Of a stretch of DNA of 64,000 bases, positions 44,867 to 55,973 are shown one piece after another. The translations under genes and the position numbers were made by a program. Under the pieces are notes generated by a model, which was not told the DNA's origin, searched no databases, and saw only the letters and a list, made by a program, of their open reading frames with translations. This stretch comes from Prunus persica (lineage: Eukaryota; Streptophyta; Magnoliopsida; Rosales; Rosaceae). The stretch's first letter is position 1. The number at the start of each line of letters is the position of its first letter. The DNA lies in assembly GCF_000346465.2 (NCBI RefSeq), contig NC_034009.1, forward strand, positions 14,021,730 to 14,085,729, read 5' to 3'.

Positions 44867-46182
44867 CTATTTGCTGTCATAATTGACACACCTTGGTTTG
44901 CAGATATTGTCAATTATTTGGCTAAGGGTGTGGTGCATCCAGATTTTTCCTACCAGCAGAAAAAGAAGTTTTTATCTGATGTAAAGCACTATTTCTGGGA
45001 TGAACCGTACTTATACAAGTATTGTGTAGACCAGATTATTCGCAGGTGTATTCCGGAGGTTGAACAGGAAAGTGTTTTAAAGTTTGCTCATCACTACGCT
45101 TGTGGAGGACATTTTGGGCAGAAAAGGACAGTAGAGAAAATCCTACAGAGTGGGTTATTTTGGCCAACACTTTTTAGAGATTCACAGAATTGGTGCAAGG
45201 CATGTGATAGGTGTCAAAGGGTCGGCAATCAATCCAGAAGGAATGAGATGCCCCAGCAAAGTATCCTAATTGTTGAACTATTTGATGTTTGGGGTATTGA
45301 TTTCATGGGACCATTCCCATCTTCTAATGGGCACCAATATATTTTAGTGGCTGTGGAATATGTTTCAAAATGGGTCGAGGCCATTGCAACACCAACTAAT
45401 CAAGGATCAGTGGTCCTGAAGTTCCTCCAGGGGGTTATATTTCCACGTTTTGGAATACTGCGTGTTATTCTTAGTGATGGGGGAAGCATTTTATTAATAA
45501 ACCATTTGCTAACCTACTGGCAAAATACGGGATTAATCATCGCGTGGCTACACCATACCACCCACAGACATCTGGTCAAGTTGAAGTTTCAAACAGAGAA
45601 ATAAAGCGTATTTTGGAGAAAACAGTGAGCTCTACACGCAAGGATTGGAGTTTCAAACTAAATGATGCTTTGTGGGCATACATGACAGCTTATAAAACTC
45701 CTATTGGGATGTCACCATTCCGACTTGTTTATGGGAAAGCCTGTCATCTACCTATGGAGCTGGAGCATAAAGCTTACTGGGCCATTAAAGAGTTAAATTT
45801 TGCATATGACTCAGCTGGGGAAAAGCGGAAATTGCAGTTAAATGAGCTAGAGGAAATTCGTCAAGGTGCTTATGATAGTTCTCGCATCTACAAGGAAAGA
45901 ACTAAGGCATTTCATGACAGTCAAATTTTACGGAAGGAATTTCAGCCAGGGCAAAAGGTTCTGTTATTTAGTTTAAGGCTCAAGTTGTTTCCAGGGAAAT
46001 TAAAATCTCGCTGGACTGGACCCTACCTAGTGACTCAAGTTTTTCCTCATGGAGCAGTTCAAATCACTAATGAAGATAAAGGCAACACGTTCAAGGTGAA
46101 TGGTCGTAGGCTGAAACCCTACGTGGAGACACCCTTTGACATTGCAGCCGAGTCTTTGACTCTGAAGGAACCAGTGATTTGA
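44867..46182 (+). pseudogene. Athila integrase, 1-base deletion
   Basis: The HHCC zinc domain is [14 protein letters not shown] and [10 protein letters not shown]. The catalytic core has [13 protein letters not shown] (first Asp), VILSDGGS (second Asp) and [16 protein letters not shown] (Glu). After GGGGGAAG (45480-45487) one base is missing, and the frame moves from codon phase 2 to phase 1. From there [20 protein letters not shown] through to the C-terminal [20 protein letters not shown] segment is open. All three catalytic residues are retained. The element would need this deletion and the upstream stops resolved to make integrase. Confidence 0.88.
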
Positions 46183-48887
46183 CCACCAGGCTTCTGCAAA
46201 GTCTAGCTACAGACTTAAAATAGCGCGCTTATTGGGAGGCAACCCAATTTTTCTAAACTCTTTACTTCTTTTATTTTCAAAACAAAAAAACAAAAACAAA
46301 AATTTGTTGTTTTCTTTATCTAGTTGTTTCTTCTTCTTTTTTTTTTCTTTCTATTCCTAACACATAATTGACTCAATGCAGGACACAACCATCAGCAGCA
46401 AGCATCAAAAACAGAAAATCCTATACTGGAATCTTGCACCCAGTAGCAGCTGGAATCTTGCACCCAGCAGCAGCTGGAATCATGCACCCAGCAGCAATCA
46501 CACAATTTGCAGGCATTCGAAATTATACTCACCAGATGCACGGGTCCACCTTTGGCACCCCCATGTGATTCCATGCACTTTGCGCTTGTGTGTTGACTGC
46601 CCTCTCATGGATCTGCATTTTTCCTACACAGTGCACATTAATGTAAGTATTTGCAGGGACAAAGAACTCACATCTATACATCAACCACAGCTCCCAAATC
46701 AGGACCACAACCAATTCTGGAATTAATCTTACCTTCAGATGGATATTGGATCTTGACAACAATCCTTGCAAGATTATTGGTCAAGTGGTTCCTGGGTGAC
46801 TCAGTGTTCTCAATATTGCTGAGAGTAAAGGTCTCTCCTCTAAGACCAGTTTGGAAGCCTTGGGAATTCTGTGGTTGTGGTTTTGATCCTGTGAAACACA
46901 CGAGTGACCAGCACCTTGTTGAAGTCACCAATCTCAAACTTCAAGCTTGGCCACATGGGATTCCAATTCTTTGACAATTCATGTGAGCATCCAATAGCTG
47001 GCGTCCTTTCCAATCTGGGTTGGGAATCAAGCAGATGGTGTAATTTCAATTTAAAAAAAAAACAAAAAAAAAAAAAAAAAAAACAGTTCTGGGGTTCGAC
47101 AGTTTACCTACGAGATGCACAGATCTGGGGTCCTTACTGGTAGAGAATAGACTCTTGTTCGGCTTCAGCTTGTTTTCATCTTGGAACAAGTTAGCATCTG
47201 GTGACATGGATTGAGACAGATCTGAATTTGAGGAATCCAGGGACTCCAAAACCATCCAAAAATTCAGGTGCATCAGATAATTCAACCCCACTGGTTGTGT
47301 TTGCTGCAGATGTGGCCTCCTCACACAGATGAAAATGCTGGTGTAATTGGGTTGAAAGAGAGGAAAGGATCGTGAGTGTTGGAGAGAATGAAGAAGAGCG
47401 AAGGCGGAGATGGATGATCTTGAGAAGAGAGAAATCAGAGATCTTTTCTGATTCTCTGGACACAGCGAGAGGTTTTGGTTTCTCCAAGCAATATTATTTT
47501 TCTTCTGCAAAATGGGAATGGACAGAAGAGAGCCTTTCAGCTCTAGGCTCGGGCTAGGAGAAGGGAATCCAGTATTTTTTTCAAAAGACAGATGCAGCAG
47601 CTACACCATGTTATATTGTAGCTGTCGCTCATATTTGAAACAAGTGTGGACGTGGTTGAGTTGGTCAACGCTCTTTGCATCCCTGCTCCAGGTCCTGCCT
47701 TTGAATCACTGCAGCGTCACCTCTGCATCCCTGGTGTGTTCATTTTTATTTTATTTCGTTTTTCTTTTTTTTATTTTATTTTATTTTCTGTTTATGTTTT
47801 ATGTTCTTTTATTTTCTTATTTATTTATTTATTTATTTATTTATTTTCTATTTTTTTCTCCTAATTACTTCTTTAGTTGTTTCTCTTGTTTATTTTCCAC
47901 ACCTTGAGGACAAAGTGTGATTTAAGTTTGGGGGTGGGAAAGTAAATTTTATATTTTTCATTCTTTTGAGTCTTGTTTAAAAATTTTCGTTTTTTTTCAG
48001 TCAATATCCATAGATTATTTTAAACGTTAGAACAAATGGACATGGTGAAAATCAATCCCACAGTAGAGTCTTTTCTATTTATTGTTGCTTAGACACTAAT
48101 TCATGAATTATACTTTGAAATTTGCACATCACACCAACATGGTTTTTGGGGAGTGAGATTGGAATACTTATTTTTTTTTTGTCCAAGTGTGTTTTAATTT
48201 CTGTTCAATATAAATAAAGTTAGTACGTGTTATTAAAGTAATAATTGCCTCACCCGAAACTTTGCTAGTAACCGGGCCAGTCCTACCTAATCAGCAGTGA
48301 TTCTCGAGACAAAAGGTAGAGTTTTGGCATGAGGCAGGGTGGTTAGTTGGTTTCGTAGCCTTTTCAGCTTGAGTTAATAAGTCCTTAGGGGTGTTCTACA
48401 CCTAGTGCCCTAAAACCCGAGTGGTTTGGGAGACATTGACCTAAAGCTGGCTACACGGTTGGATCGAAAGCTTAAGGGAACCAACATTGCACAACCACTA
48501 CTGTTACTATAAAAACAAAAAAACAAAAAATAGAAAAAAGAAATGGAAAAAAAAAGTGAAAAAAAAAAAAAGTGTGGAGTGTGTGAAGTATGAATAAAAG
48601 GGATGAGAGTTAAGGGTTTTAGTCGAGTCTCCATAACCATAATGGTTCACTTTACACCGAAAGAAGTTTGTGAATTCTTTTCTAATTGAGTCTAAATAGC
48701 TTAGATTTTGTGGTGGGATTACTTGGATCTATTGAAAGGATGTTCTAGTTTTTAAAATTTTCTATGTCGCAACTTGAAGATGGAAATTTTGTCCTAGTTA
48801 AGTGTTAGCCAGATGTCTAATCTGTTAAGTTTTTATTTGAGTCTTGTTTCGCTTGAGGACAAGCAAAAGCTAAGTTTGGGGGTATTT
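46183..48887 (+). other. Athila 3' internal region, no env-like ORF
   Basis: There are 2.7 kb between integrase and the 3' LTR. Contents: three 24-bp tandem units (46426-46497), A-rich (47050-47085) and T-rich (47755-47865, with TTTA repeats) tracts, and a purine-rich tract AAGTTTGGGGGT that appears twice, at about 47924 and just before the 3' LTR (48872-48887). The second is the functional polypurine tract by position. Family members often hold an env-like gene here, but I see only short frames. Minus-strand frames at about 46640-47490 look partly codon-like but match nothing I know. Confidence 0.6.
46426..46497. repeat. 24-bp tandem repeat (3 units)
   Basis: Three units of CTGGAATCTTGCACCCAG plus six more bases, with one or two changes per unit, inside the Athila 3' region. 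Confidence 0.9.
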
Positions 48888-50326
48888 TGATGGACATATT
48901 TTATATTATATATTTAACCTCATTCTTAGTATATTTTGGTTAATATTTTGGAAGAATTTTGATACTTTGAATTATATTTCCAATATAGGACTTTCGACTC
49001 TCTCTAGAGCAAAACATAATCAAATTGAGGAATTTTGGAGTAATTCCAGTTGGAGGACGTTCTTGAGTCGCTTAGCTTGATCGTACCAAAATTTCAGATT
49101 TTTCTTCCAAGCGGTTATTTTCTGGCAACAAAATAAAGGAGCAGTGCGCGGTGCTGGAATAGTGACGTGTTGGGCTTTTATTGCGTTTTTGGAGCCCAAG
49201 ATGACCTCGGATGGGTTCGTGGCCTTCTAGAGAAGTGTTCAGAACATTTTTATCTTTAAAACAACCTATCTTGGGCCAGATTTGGAGGAGATTTGGGGCC
49301 AAAACGTGGCTGGGCAGATTTTGGGCAGATTCTCCTATTCCAATTTGGACTTTATTTCCTAGTATTATTTTATTTAATTAGTTTCCTTGTGGGGATAGAG
49401 AAGCTGTACATTGGCAGCTAGGTTTTAAGGGGTATTTAAGCTCTTTCTCACAAGGAATTGAGGACTCCCTTTTCACTTTTGAACTTTGTATTGTGGAGAG
49501 CAATTGCTAGGGTTTTGGGTTTTCACAACTTTCAGGTGTTTTCGTTCTTTTCTTCTTAATGATATTTTCTTGGATTTCAATTATGAGTATGCGTAACTAA
49601 ATTTCTTTTGCTAGGGTGAAGCCTTGAACCTTAGCATGAATATGTGATTTTTATTTAATTGCTTATGATGAGTGCATGCCTACTTGAATTGTTAATCACT
49701 GTTTTAAACTATCTAATTGTCTTAATGCCTGATCACCATTAGGATCTTTAGAAAAGTAATTGGATGCAATTTTGGTCGGAAAGTTCCCTGAAATTGATGC
49801 TAGCTTCTTGTGATTAATAATTGTAATTTCACTTAAGATGAACACCACGTCTTAAGGGTTGCATGGTTTTTCAAAGGGTTTTCACAAAACTTAATGAGTC
49901 TTTCATGTTCAGATTTGATCCGAACGTCCGGACGGGTTGCATGTTAGATATACGTTCTGTGTTGGAGGTTCCAAGTAGAATATACATTAGGAAAACCTAA
50001 CCTTCAAATTGGCATGTGCAAATCATAAGTAATTGGTAAAAGTTCATAGGATTGCTAGGTGATGGTGAAACCCTAGTACTTTTATAAATTGATATTCAAA
50101 ACTCTTTCCTTCAATTGTATTTGTTTTTAGAATCAACCAAATTCATAATCATCTTTCTTGACCTTTTATTTTAAGTAGTTATTTGGAATTTGTTTTTACA
50201 TAAATTGCTAATTAGTCCTTGAGGAAAACGACCTTGCATGAGCATCTATACTACAATAGCCTTGTATTCTTGCAAGTATTTTATGTGATTTTAACTCTGT
50301 TTGCACAAGTACTAAAAATCCTATCA
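48888..50326 (+). repeat. Athila 3' LTR
   Basis: 1,439 bp, near-identical to the 5' LTR and followed by the TAGCT duplication. Confidence 0.95.
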
Positions 50327-50650
50327 TAGCTCCAAGGTACCTAAGAGGAAATTCGTGGCGAACTTGCATCGTATCACAACCGAATCCCAATTTCAGAAGT
50401 GGCACGCCACCTTTGCTTTTGCCATACCGAGTAATGTGCATGTCTGGTTGGCAGAGCCTTCAAGGGACTGCGTGGTTCGTACGGAGCCCAATGATCGAGA
50501 TGCCAAGATCATCACATTCCGCCTGTTCTACTTCTCTTTAGCTTTCGATTTCCAATATCAGGGTTCTTTAAGAGGGTGTTCCATACCATGGGGTGTGCTC
50601 CTAGTCAGTGTACTCCGAACGTCTATTGGGTGGTCATCTGCTTTGATTTT

Positions 50651-51119
50651 GAGGTGCCTTAAATTTGATTTTGATTTTGATTTTGATTTTGAGTTCAACT
50701 TTGATGTTGATTTAGGGTTCGAATGTCTTTTCGACTTTGCTTCAGCTCAAGAGCTCTGTGGTATTTTATTTTTGTTATCTCACTCGGTGACTGTGTGGAT
50801 TTGGGGTTTCAAAAGCTAAGCAATGGAAGGTCGGGTTAGGGTTTCCAAAATTGAGAGAATGATGGAGTTCAATTTTGATTTTGATTTCGGCTTTGATTTC
50901 GATTGGTTTGACTCACTACTCCGGGGTCAAGTTTTTGGTCGATCAGATGCATCTTGGATACTTTTTCTTACTCGCGCTGAGGATTTCTTTGATTTCGTTT
51001 GGATTTAATACTTCAATGAATAACTAATTAACTATTAATTTGAGTGATTATGCCACTATTTGATTCTTGAATTGCAGACGAGATGGTGAGGAGGCAGGCT
51101 TTGCTACCAGGAGACTCGA
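50651..51119. other. Low-complexity flank between Athila and PIF elements
   Basis: This contains degenerate (GATTTT)n stretches at about 50667-50697 and 50868-50910 that read as Asp-Phe repeats. I do not regard them as a protein. A possible acceptor-like TTGAATTGCAG precedes 51078. No gene is recognised. Confidence 0.5.
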
Positions 51120-51574
51120 GGGGGGTGTATCCAATTCTAACTTTTAAAGACTTTTTTTGAGTGAATGACTTTTCTAGAGTTGACAAATTCTTAATGACTT
51201 TTACATACTTTATAAAGTTAAGTGACAAACTTTCATATACTTTTGTCATAGAGTTTTATAGACTTTTAAATACTTATTTTTATATTTATTTTACAAATAG
51301 CATTTATCTTTTATGTTGATTGAACTAGTCGGCATACATTGAACAAAAAATTAGGGAAAAAAACAATTGGATACAATTACATAAAAGCAAAGAATAGTTC
51401 TCCTTAACATTAGAAAATGATAAAAATGACAAAGTACATTTGAAAATGTACCATAAGGAAATAATTGGCGCTCAACTAGCCATGATTCAGTTTACAAAAA
51501 AGCTTAGCCATGATTCATTTCAATGACAATGAATAAACCATAATACAAATTCCTTTTGAAAATTCCAATGCTCA

Positions 51575-53028
51575 TTACCGTTGAGTTCCGTTATTATCTT
51601 GCATGGCATTTCTCCACATGTCAGAAGCTATACCAACTCTCCATTCATTAACATTCTCTCGTTGTTGTTCTTGAGTTTCAAAAACTTGTTCCACATTATC
51701 TCCTTCATTCCCTGGTAATGGTGAAGATGATGAAGACTCATTCTCTAGTTCAATAGGAAATTCATTAGAACGACATTCCCTACGAAGAAAATTATGTAGT
51801 CCTGCACAAGCTAACACAAGCTCTGCTTGAGTCCTATATGGGAATGGAGGTGCTGACTTGAAAATTGTGAATCTTGATTTAAATATCCCAAATATCCTCT
51901 CAATTACATTCCTCAAGGAAGCATGACGAAGATTGAACAACTCAGTTGCATTTTCGGGGTCACGACCTTGACCAGCAAAATCTTGTAGATGATATCATAC
52001 ACCTCGAAATGGAGCTAAAAATTGACGTCGATTTGGAAATCCACAATCCACTAAGAAATATTTACCTAATCATAAAATATATATAAAATTTGTATGCAAA
52101 GCATGATATAATGAATGATAATAATAAAACGAAGAGATAAGAGTGTACCTTGTGGTACCTTAAGTCCATTCCTCCTTGATAAAGCATCATTTAACACTTT
52201 TGAATCATGAGCTGAACCTTCCCATCCACTGAGCACGTATATGAACTCCAAATCAAAGTTACATGCTGCTAATACATTTTGTGATATCTTTCCATGACGA
52301 TTGCGGTAGTTGCTTACATCACGTCCCTTCACCATGGCTGGAATATGTGTACCATCAATAGCTCCAATGCAATCCTAAAATGAATTAATAAGAAATTATA
52401 AGTAAAACATAGTTTTTGTTGGAATAATAACAATAATACTTATAATAATAAATTCCATTACCTTAAAGGAGGGGTAAAATCGTGTACTTTCTCTTATCTT
52501 AGCTGGCACTGCAGATCGAGGTTTAGCCAACATTTCTGGTGCTAGCGTGTTCAATGCCTTCAAGACTTTGTTGACGTTTTTGCTAGTAGCAAAATGTGAT
52601 CGATCAAATGTCTTTCGGGTAAGACAATATCGAGAATTTTGACCTACAGTGAGTAAAAATGTAGCAAGCATTTCTTCAACACAAATAAATCTTGTATCTT
52701 GTAGGAGTGTTTTGTCTCTGATGATAGTGCATAATTTCTGAAACACATCTGGATACATTCTATAGACTTGTCGAAATTCTTCAGGATCTTCATGTAATAT
52801 TTTATGTATATAATCATACCCACTTGTAGTAATTGGTCGTCGAATTAATGGATGCTCAATATGCTCACTACGCATGATAACCATAAGCTCATGTAGCACT
52901 TGGACCACTGCTTCCATTGCCATTAGTAAATGCTTGACGGTTTCGTAAAATTCTTCATCCATTTCTTCTCCCTCCATTTCCTCTTCCTCTGCTCTATTAT
53001 CTCCATGCATGATCGATTGAGACATCAT
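51575..53028 (-). pseudogene. PIF/Harbinger DDE transposase, one nonsense codon
   Basis: The catalytic nuclease (HARBI1/DDE_4 family) that cuts and joins the element at TTA-like targets. Exons 53028-52462, 52374-52149 and 52065-51575 have GT/AG borders and consistent phase. Exon 1 carries a helix-turn-helix-like N-terminal region (CVEEMLATFLLTVGQNSRY, FDRSHFATSKNVNKVL). Exon 2 has CIGAIDGTHIPAMV (first Asp) and YRNRHGKISQNVLAACNFDL. Exon 3 has YFLVDCGFPNRRQFLAPFRG (second Asp), LRNVIERIFGIFKSRF (Glu) and ACAGLHNFLRREC. The frame is closed only by TGA at 51995-51997, within GV-x-YHLQDF where Arg (CGA) is expected, a CpG-type C-to-T change. A Met further upstream (53061) is in frame, but an AG just before GTGGTTCAC suggests an intron there. 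Confidence 0.87.
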
Positions 53029-53438
53029 ATGTGAACCACCTAAAATAAAAATTGGAAGCAATTACATTATGTAATATATAATGTAGTTGCCTCTGTTTAG
53101 TAAAGAATGCACTTGAAATTGCATGGGAAACAACATTTCTAAAATGGAATTAATATGTAAGGTATCATGCATGCAATTTATGACACGAGAAAACCATTAA
53201 CTTTATAGTCAGATATTTTTTCTAAATATTATAATTGGAATTGAAAAGCACCAACTGCTCAAAGATATCATATTTGATGCATATGAAACAAACTTTAAAA
53301 CTTTAAATATGTTCCTAATAGAAAATTTGACAAAATTCCACAAATATGAAGCCATAAACAAACTCTAAAAATTCAGACAAGTTGTGCTTAAGCATACTCC
53401 AAAATAACCAAAGTCTATCGCCTCCCACATAACCTCAT

Positions 53439-54513
53439 TCATTCTGACAACTTATACATTATCCAATCTTTGCGCTCCTGAGGTGACATTTTCCAGAACA
53501 TATCTTTTTTTGCTTTAGTATTAAGCAACTCAACAACCTTGTAACGAACCTGACTATCTAAGTTTGGGATTTCCATGATAGCATCCCAGCAACCACTCTC
53601 TTTTTCCTTTTTTTCCATAAGGCTATGGATTCCCCGAAAATCTGTGGCAATTGAATCAATGCTAAGAGAAACTCTTTCTAGAACATCGGCTCGAGTGTTG
53701 GTCTCAAAAGAGCTAGTGTTCCCCTCATACTCAGTTCTATTTCTTTTTGTCTGACCATTGCTTTCCAAGGGAAGCTCCACATTCGTGCCTTGAGTGGGAA
53801 CATATGAATTAGGTTGTTTGGGTGATAGATCTTGGAATGTTGCAGCTTCAACTTCATTTGGTATGAATGCATGATTATCATAGTCATAACTCAAGTCATC
53901 TATCCCCACACGTCTACTTTCTTCCACTCCTAATGTTCTTGCATCCGTATCATCTCCCAATGCAATTGAGTTTCTTCCAACGGCAGTTCCATTCCCAATT
54001 GCAATTCTCAGAAGTTCATAGTCAGCAAAAGTGTCTATCTGAAAGTTGACATGGGCCGGGTGGAACTAACAAAGGGAAAAAAAAAACAATTAATGCATAC
54101 ACATACAAAATAATAAATTATCATATAATATATTTTCGAAAATAGAAGCTCACCTTAATATAATCTTTCCACACTTCATCACTAGCAGTGAACTTCTTTG
54201 TGATTGGATCCCACCCAAACCCAGAGCTATGACGCATAAGCTCAGAAAAAATATTATATCGTTGCTTAAACCATTTCAATCGGCTTAAGTATTGTGAATG
54301 ATTCCTTTCACATCCAAGTTTTGCATTAAGAGCAGGAAGTATCTTTTTCTCAACTGTTTGCTTACTTAGCATTCCATTACTATCACGCCATCCACGATTG
54401 GCGGCATCAACCATGAGCTGTAGCAACTCATTGCTCTCTTCCAATGTCCACAATTTATAACCCCCACTAACTTTGCTCTTTCCTTTGTCATTTCCTCGTT
54501 GTGATTCTTCCAT
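53439..54513 (-). CDS. PIF/Harbinger SANT/Myb-like accessory protein
   Basis: This is the second gene of PIF/Harbinger elements, a DNA-binding partner that brings the transposase to the ends and into the nucleus. Exon 1 (54513-54154, 120 codons) has the plant Myb/SANT-like fold: WTLEESNELLQLMVDAANRG, LNAKLGCERNHSQYLSRLKW, FKQRYNIFSEL, and WKDYIK. It ends at AAG before GTGAGC. Exon 2 (54065-53439, in phase) reads FHPAHVNFQIDTFADYELLR, a variable acidic middle, then a conserved tail (RVSLSIDSIATDFRGI, VVELLNTKAKKDMFWKM, ERKDWIMYKLSE). The whole is 328 residues with no stop or frameshift, so it may still be functional. Confidence 0.85.
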
Positions 54514-55330
54514 TGATAATTACTATATCACACGTACAAATCCTTATTAATTGTGTATATTTTCATAATAGCTTATTGGTAAACTGCATCCAATGCACCT
54601 TTTAAATTTTTATTTATCAAATCTAATCACATAGACAAGTAACATATTCTTATCAAAATAAATAAATATTACTCAGTCATCAATAATATTTCATAAACAC
54701 TCACAAATCAACAGAAATGGTTAGATTACAAAAGAGTCTATATGCCAGCAATTCTCCTAACCTAATATGTGGGATGTAAATATTATATGAAAAAATTATC
54801 CACCTAACGAATTATGGGTAAAAAAACAGTACCTAAAGAATAAATTAATGGGTTTAGGGCCAACAAATTATATAATAAAATATTGTATGCAAACATAGCA
54901 TATGAGACAATCAATATAATAAAATATTTATATGCAAATACAGCCTTTTTTACTATAGAAGAAATATTCATCAATAGAAGGAAAGTAAACGTGTGGATGA
55001 GAAGAGAAGAAAAATATTCAATATTTTTTTACTAACCTGAAGGAAGTGGATGACAATGGGATACCAAAGTGGAGCCCTAACCATGAAGAAAAAAGATCTA
55101 TCTGCTTGATGCTTGATATAACAAGGGAAGAAAGAATTGGAGACGTTTGGAGACGTTTTGGTTCTATCTTCTCAACTTCCCAATATTTTCATAAAGTCTG
55201 GTGTAAATTAGCAAGACTTTTGGTAGTAAGAATTACCTTTAAAAGTATTGAAAAGTCATTTATTTAACAAAGTTTTTAAAAGTCATTAATATTTTGGATA
55301 CCTCAAAACTTTTAAATACTCTTTAAAACT
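54514..55330. other. PIF element 5' non-coding end
   Basis: This is the upstream region of the SANT-like gene plus the right subterminal region of the element. It is very AT-rich, with repeated TTTAAAAGTC/GACTTTTAAA words that probably serve as transposase-binding sites. No gene is seen. Confidence 0.5.
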
Positions 55331-55633
55331 CACAATTGAATACAACTAAACTTTTAAAGACTATTTAAAAGTCACAATTGAATACCTTCAGACTTTTAAA
55401 GTCATTAAAAGTCATTAAAAGTTATAATTGGATACACCCCCCAGTTACTTCATATTTTCAGGTGTTTGTATTATTTAAAAGTCACAATTGAATACAACTA
55501 AACTTTTAAAGACTATTTAAAAGTCACAATTGAATACCTTCAGACTTTTAAAGTCATTAAAAGTCATTAAAAGTTATAATTGGATACCCCCCCAGTTACT
55601 TCATATTTTCAGGTGTTTGTATTATTTCACATT
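55331..55633. repeat. ~152-bp tandem duplication at the PIF right end
   Basis: Units start CACAATTGAATACAACT at 55331 and 55483. Each contains the element's last about 112 bp and about 34 bp of the outside flank (AGTTACTTCATATTTTCAGG). They are nearly identical, but unit 1 reads ACACCCCCC where unit 2 reads ACCCCCCC. Because flank is included, the duplication happened after insertion. Confidence 0.88.
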
Positions 55634-55973
55634 TCGATTTTATTTACTTCAATATTTGTAAGCAAACCATGATATTTTATAGAATGACAGTTTTTTGTTT
55701 CTCCGTATCTGGGCTTACATTTTCTTTTCTGCGTTGTGGATATAAGAAATTCCCATGTCTAGACTCATAAATATTATAGTTTGACTTTCATTACTTCATC
55801 TTAAAGATCTCCCCTTACAGTTTCACTGCTTACTTTATAGTTTTTTTTCTTCCCAAAAGTAGGTCTACTTGGTTTGCTTTCTAGTTACTAGTAGTATCAG
55901 CGAGTTATAACTATATCTTAAATTGTTAGGGGTGTAAAAGGATTACCCTTGATATGGTACGAATTCTACGCTT
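55634..55973. other. Intergenic or intronic DNA
   Basis: AT-rich, no ORF or repeat recognised. It ends in an acceptor-like TACGCTTTTGCAG just before the RRF fragment, as expected of an intron tail. Confidence 0.5.

Larger units (their letters stand above)
39154..50326 (+). mobile_element. Athila-type Ty3/gypsy retrotransposon, 11.2 kb
   Basis: The two LTRs are exactly 1,439 bp each, TGATGGACAT at the left end and AATCCTATCA at the right, with perfect duplication TAGCT (39149-39153, 50327-50331). The primer site TGGCGCCGTTGCCGGGGA, protease DLGASINLMP and RT box FMDDF are Athila-like. It has a single RNase H and no archaeal-type copy. About eight substitutions and two 1-base indels separate the LTRs by eye (under 1%), making it the youngest datable element here. 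Three nonsense codons and two frameshifts block gag-pol. Confidence 0.94.
39090..50650 (+). pseudogene. Transposon-family ORF fragment split by the Athila element
   Basis: An ATG at 39090 opens a short frame (MSSNEGSQSSGLQVPMYLWG) that stops at the Athila insertion site (39153) and continues in frame to the right at 50332 with VPKRKFVANLHRITTESQFQ and RDAKIITFRLFYFSLAF. A frame change near 50545 then reveals FFKRVFHTMGCAPSQCTPNV. This last part follows the pattern of the putative gypsy-type transposon domain often found in plant element-borne proteins (PF04195-like), which I infer by memory only. It ends in low-complexity (GATTTT)n DNA. So Athila landed inside an older mobile-element gene, which is not intact. 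Confidence 0.5.
51120..55442 (-). mobile_element. PIF/Harbinger transposon, nearly autonomous
   Basis: The ends are inverted repeats GGGGGGTGTATCCAATT (left) and the same 17 bases in reverse complement at the right, followed by AACTTTTAA-type subterminal repeats. Both genes of the superfamily are present on the minus strand: an upstream SANT/Myb-like ORF and a DDE transposase, each with introns. A TTA-type duplication is not clear at the borders (CGA left, AGT right). The right end and its flank are duplicated in tandem. A single nonsense codon in the transposase is the only coding lesion seen. Confidence 0.88.

Noticed and set aside
47046..47510. 154-codon minus-strand frame taken as a gene
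   Set aside because: It ends in a poly-T derived Phe run and has no family match. Kept only as a possible captured fragment in the findings.
50640..51008. Asp-Phe repeat peptide frames
   Set aside because: They come from (GATTTT)n simple repeats. No start context, domain or splice support.
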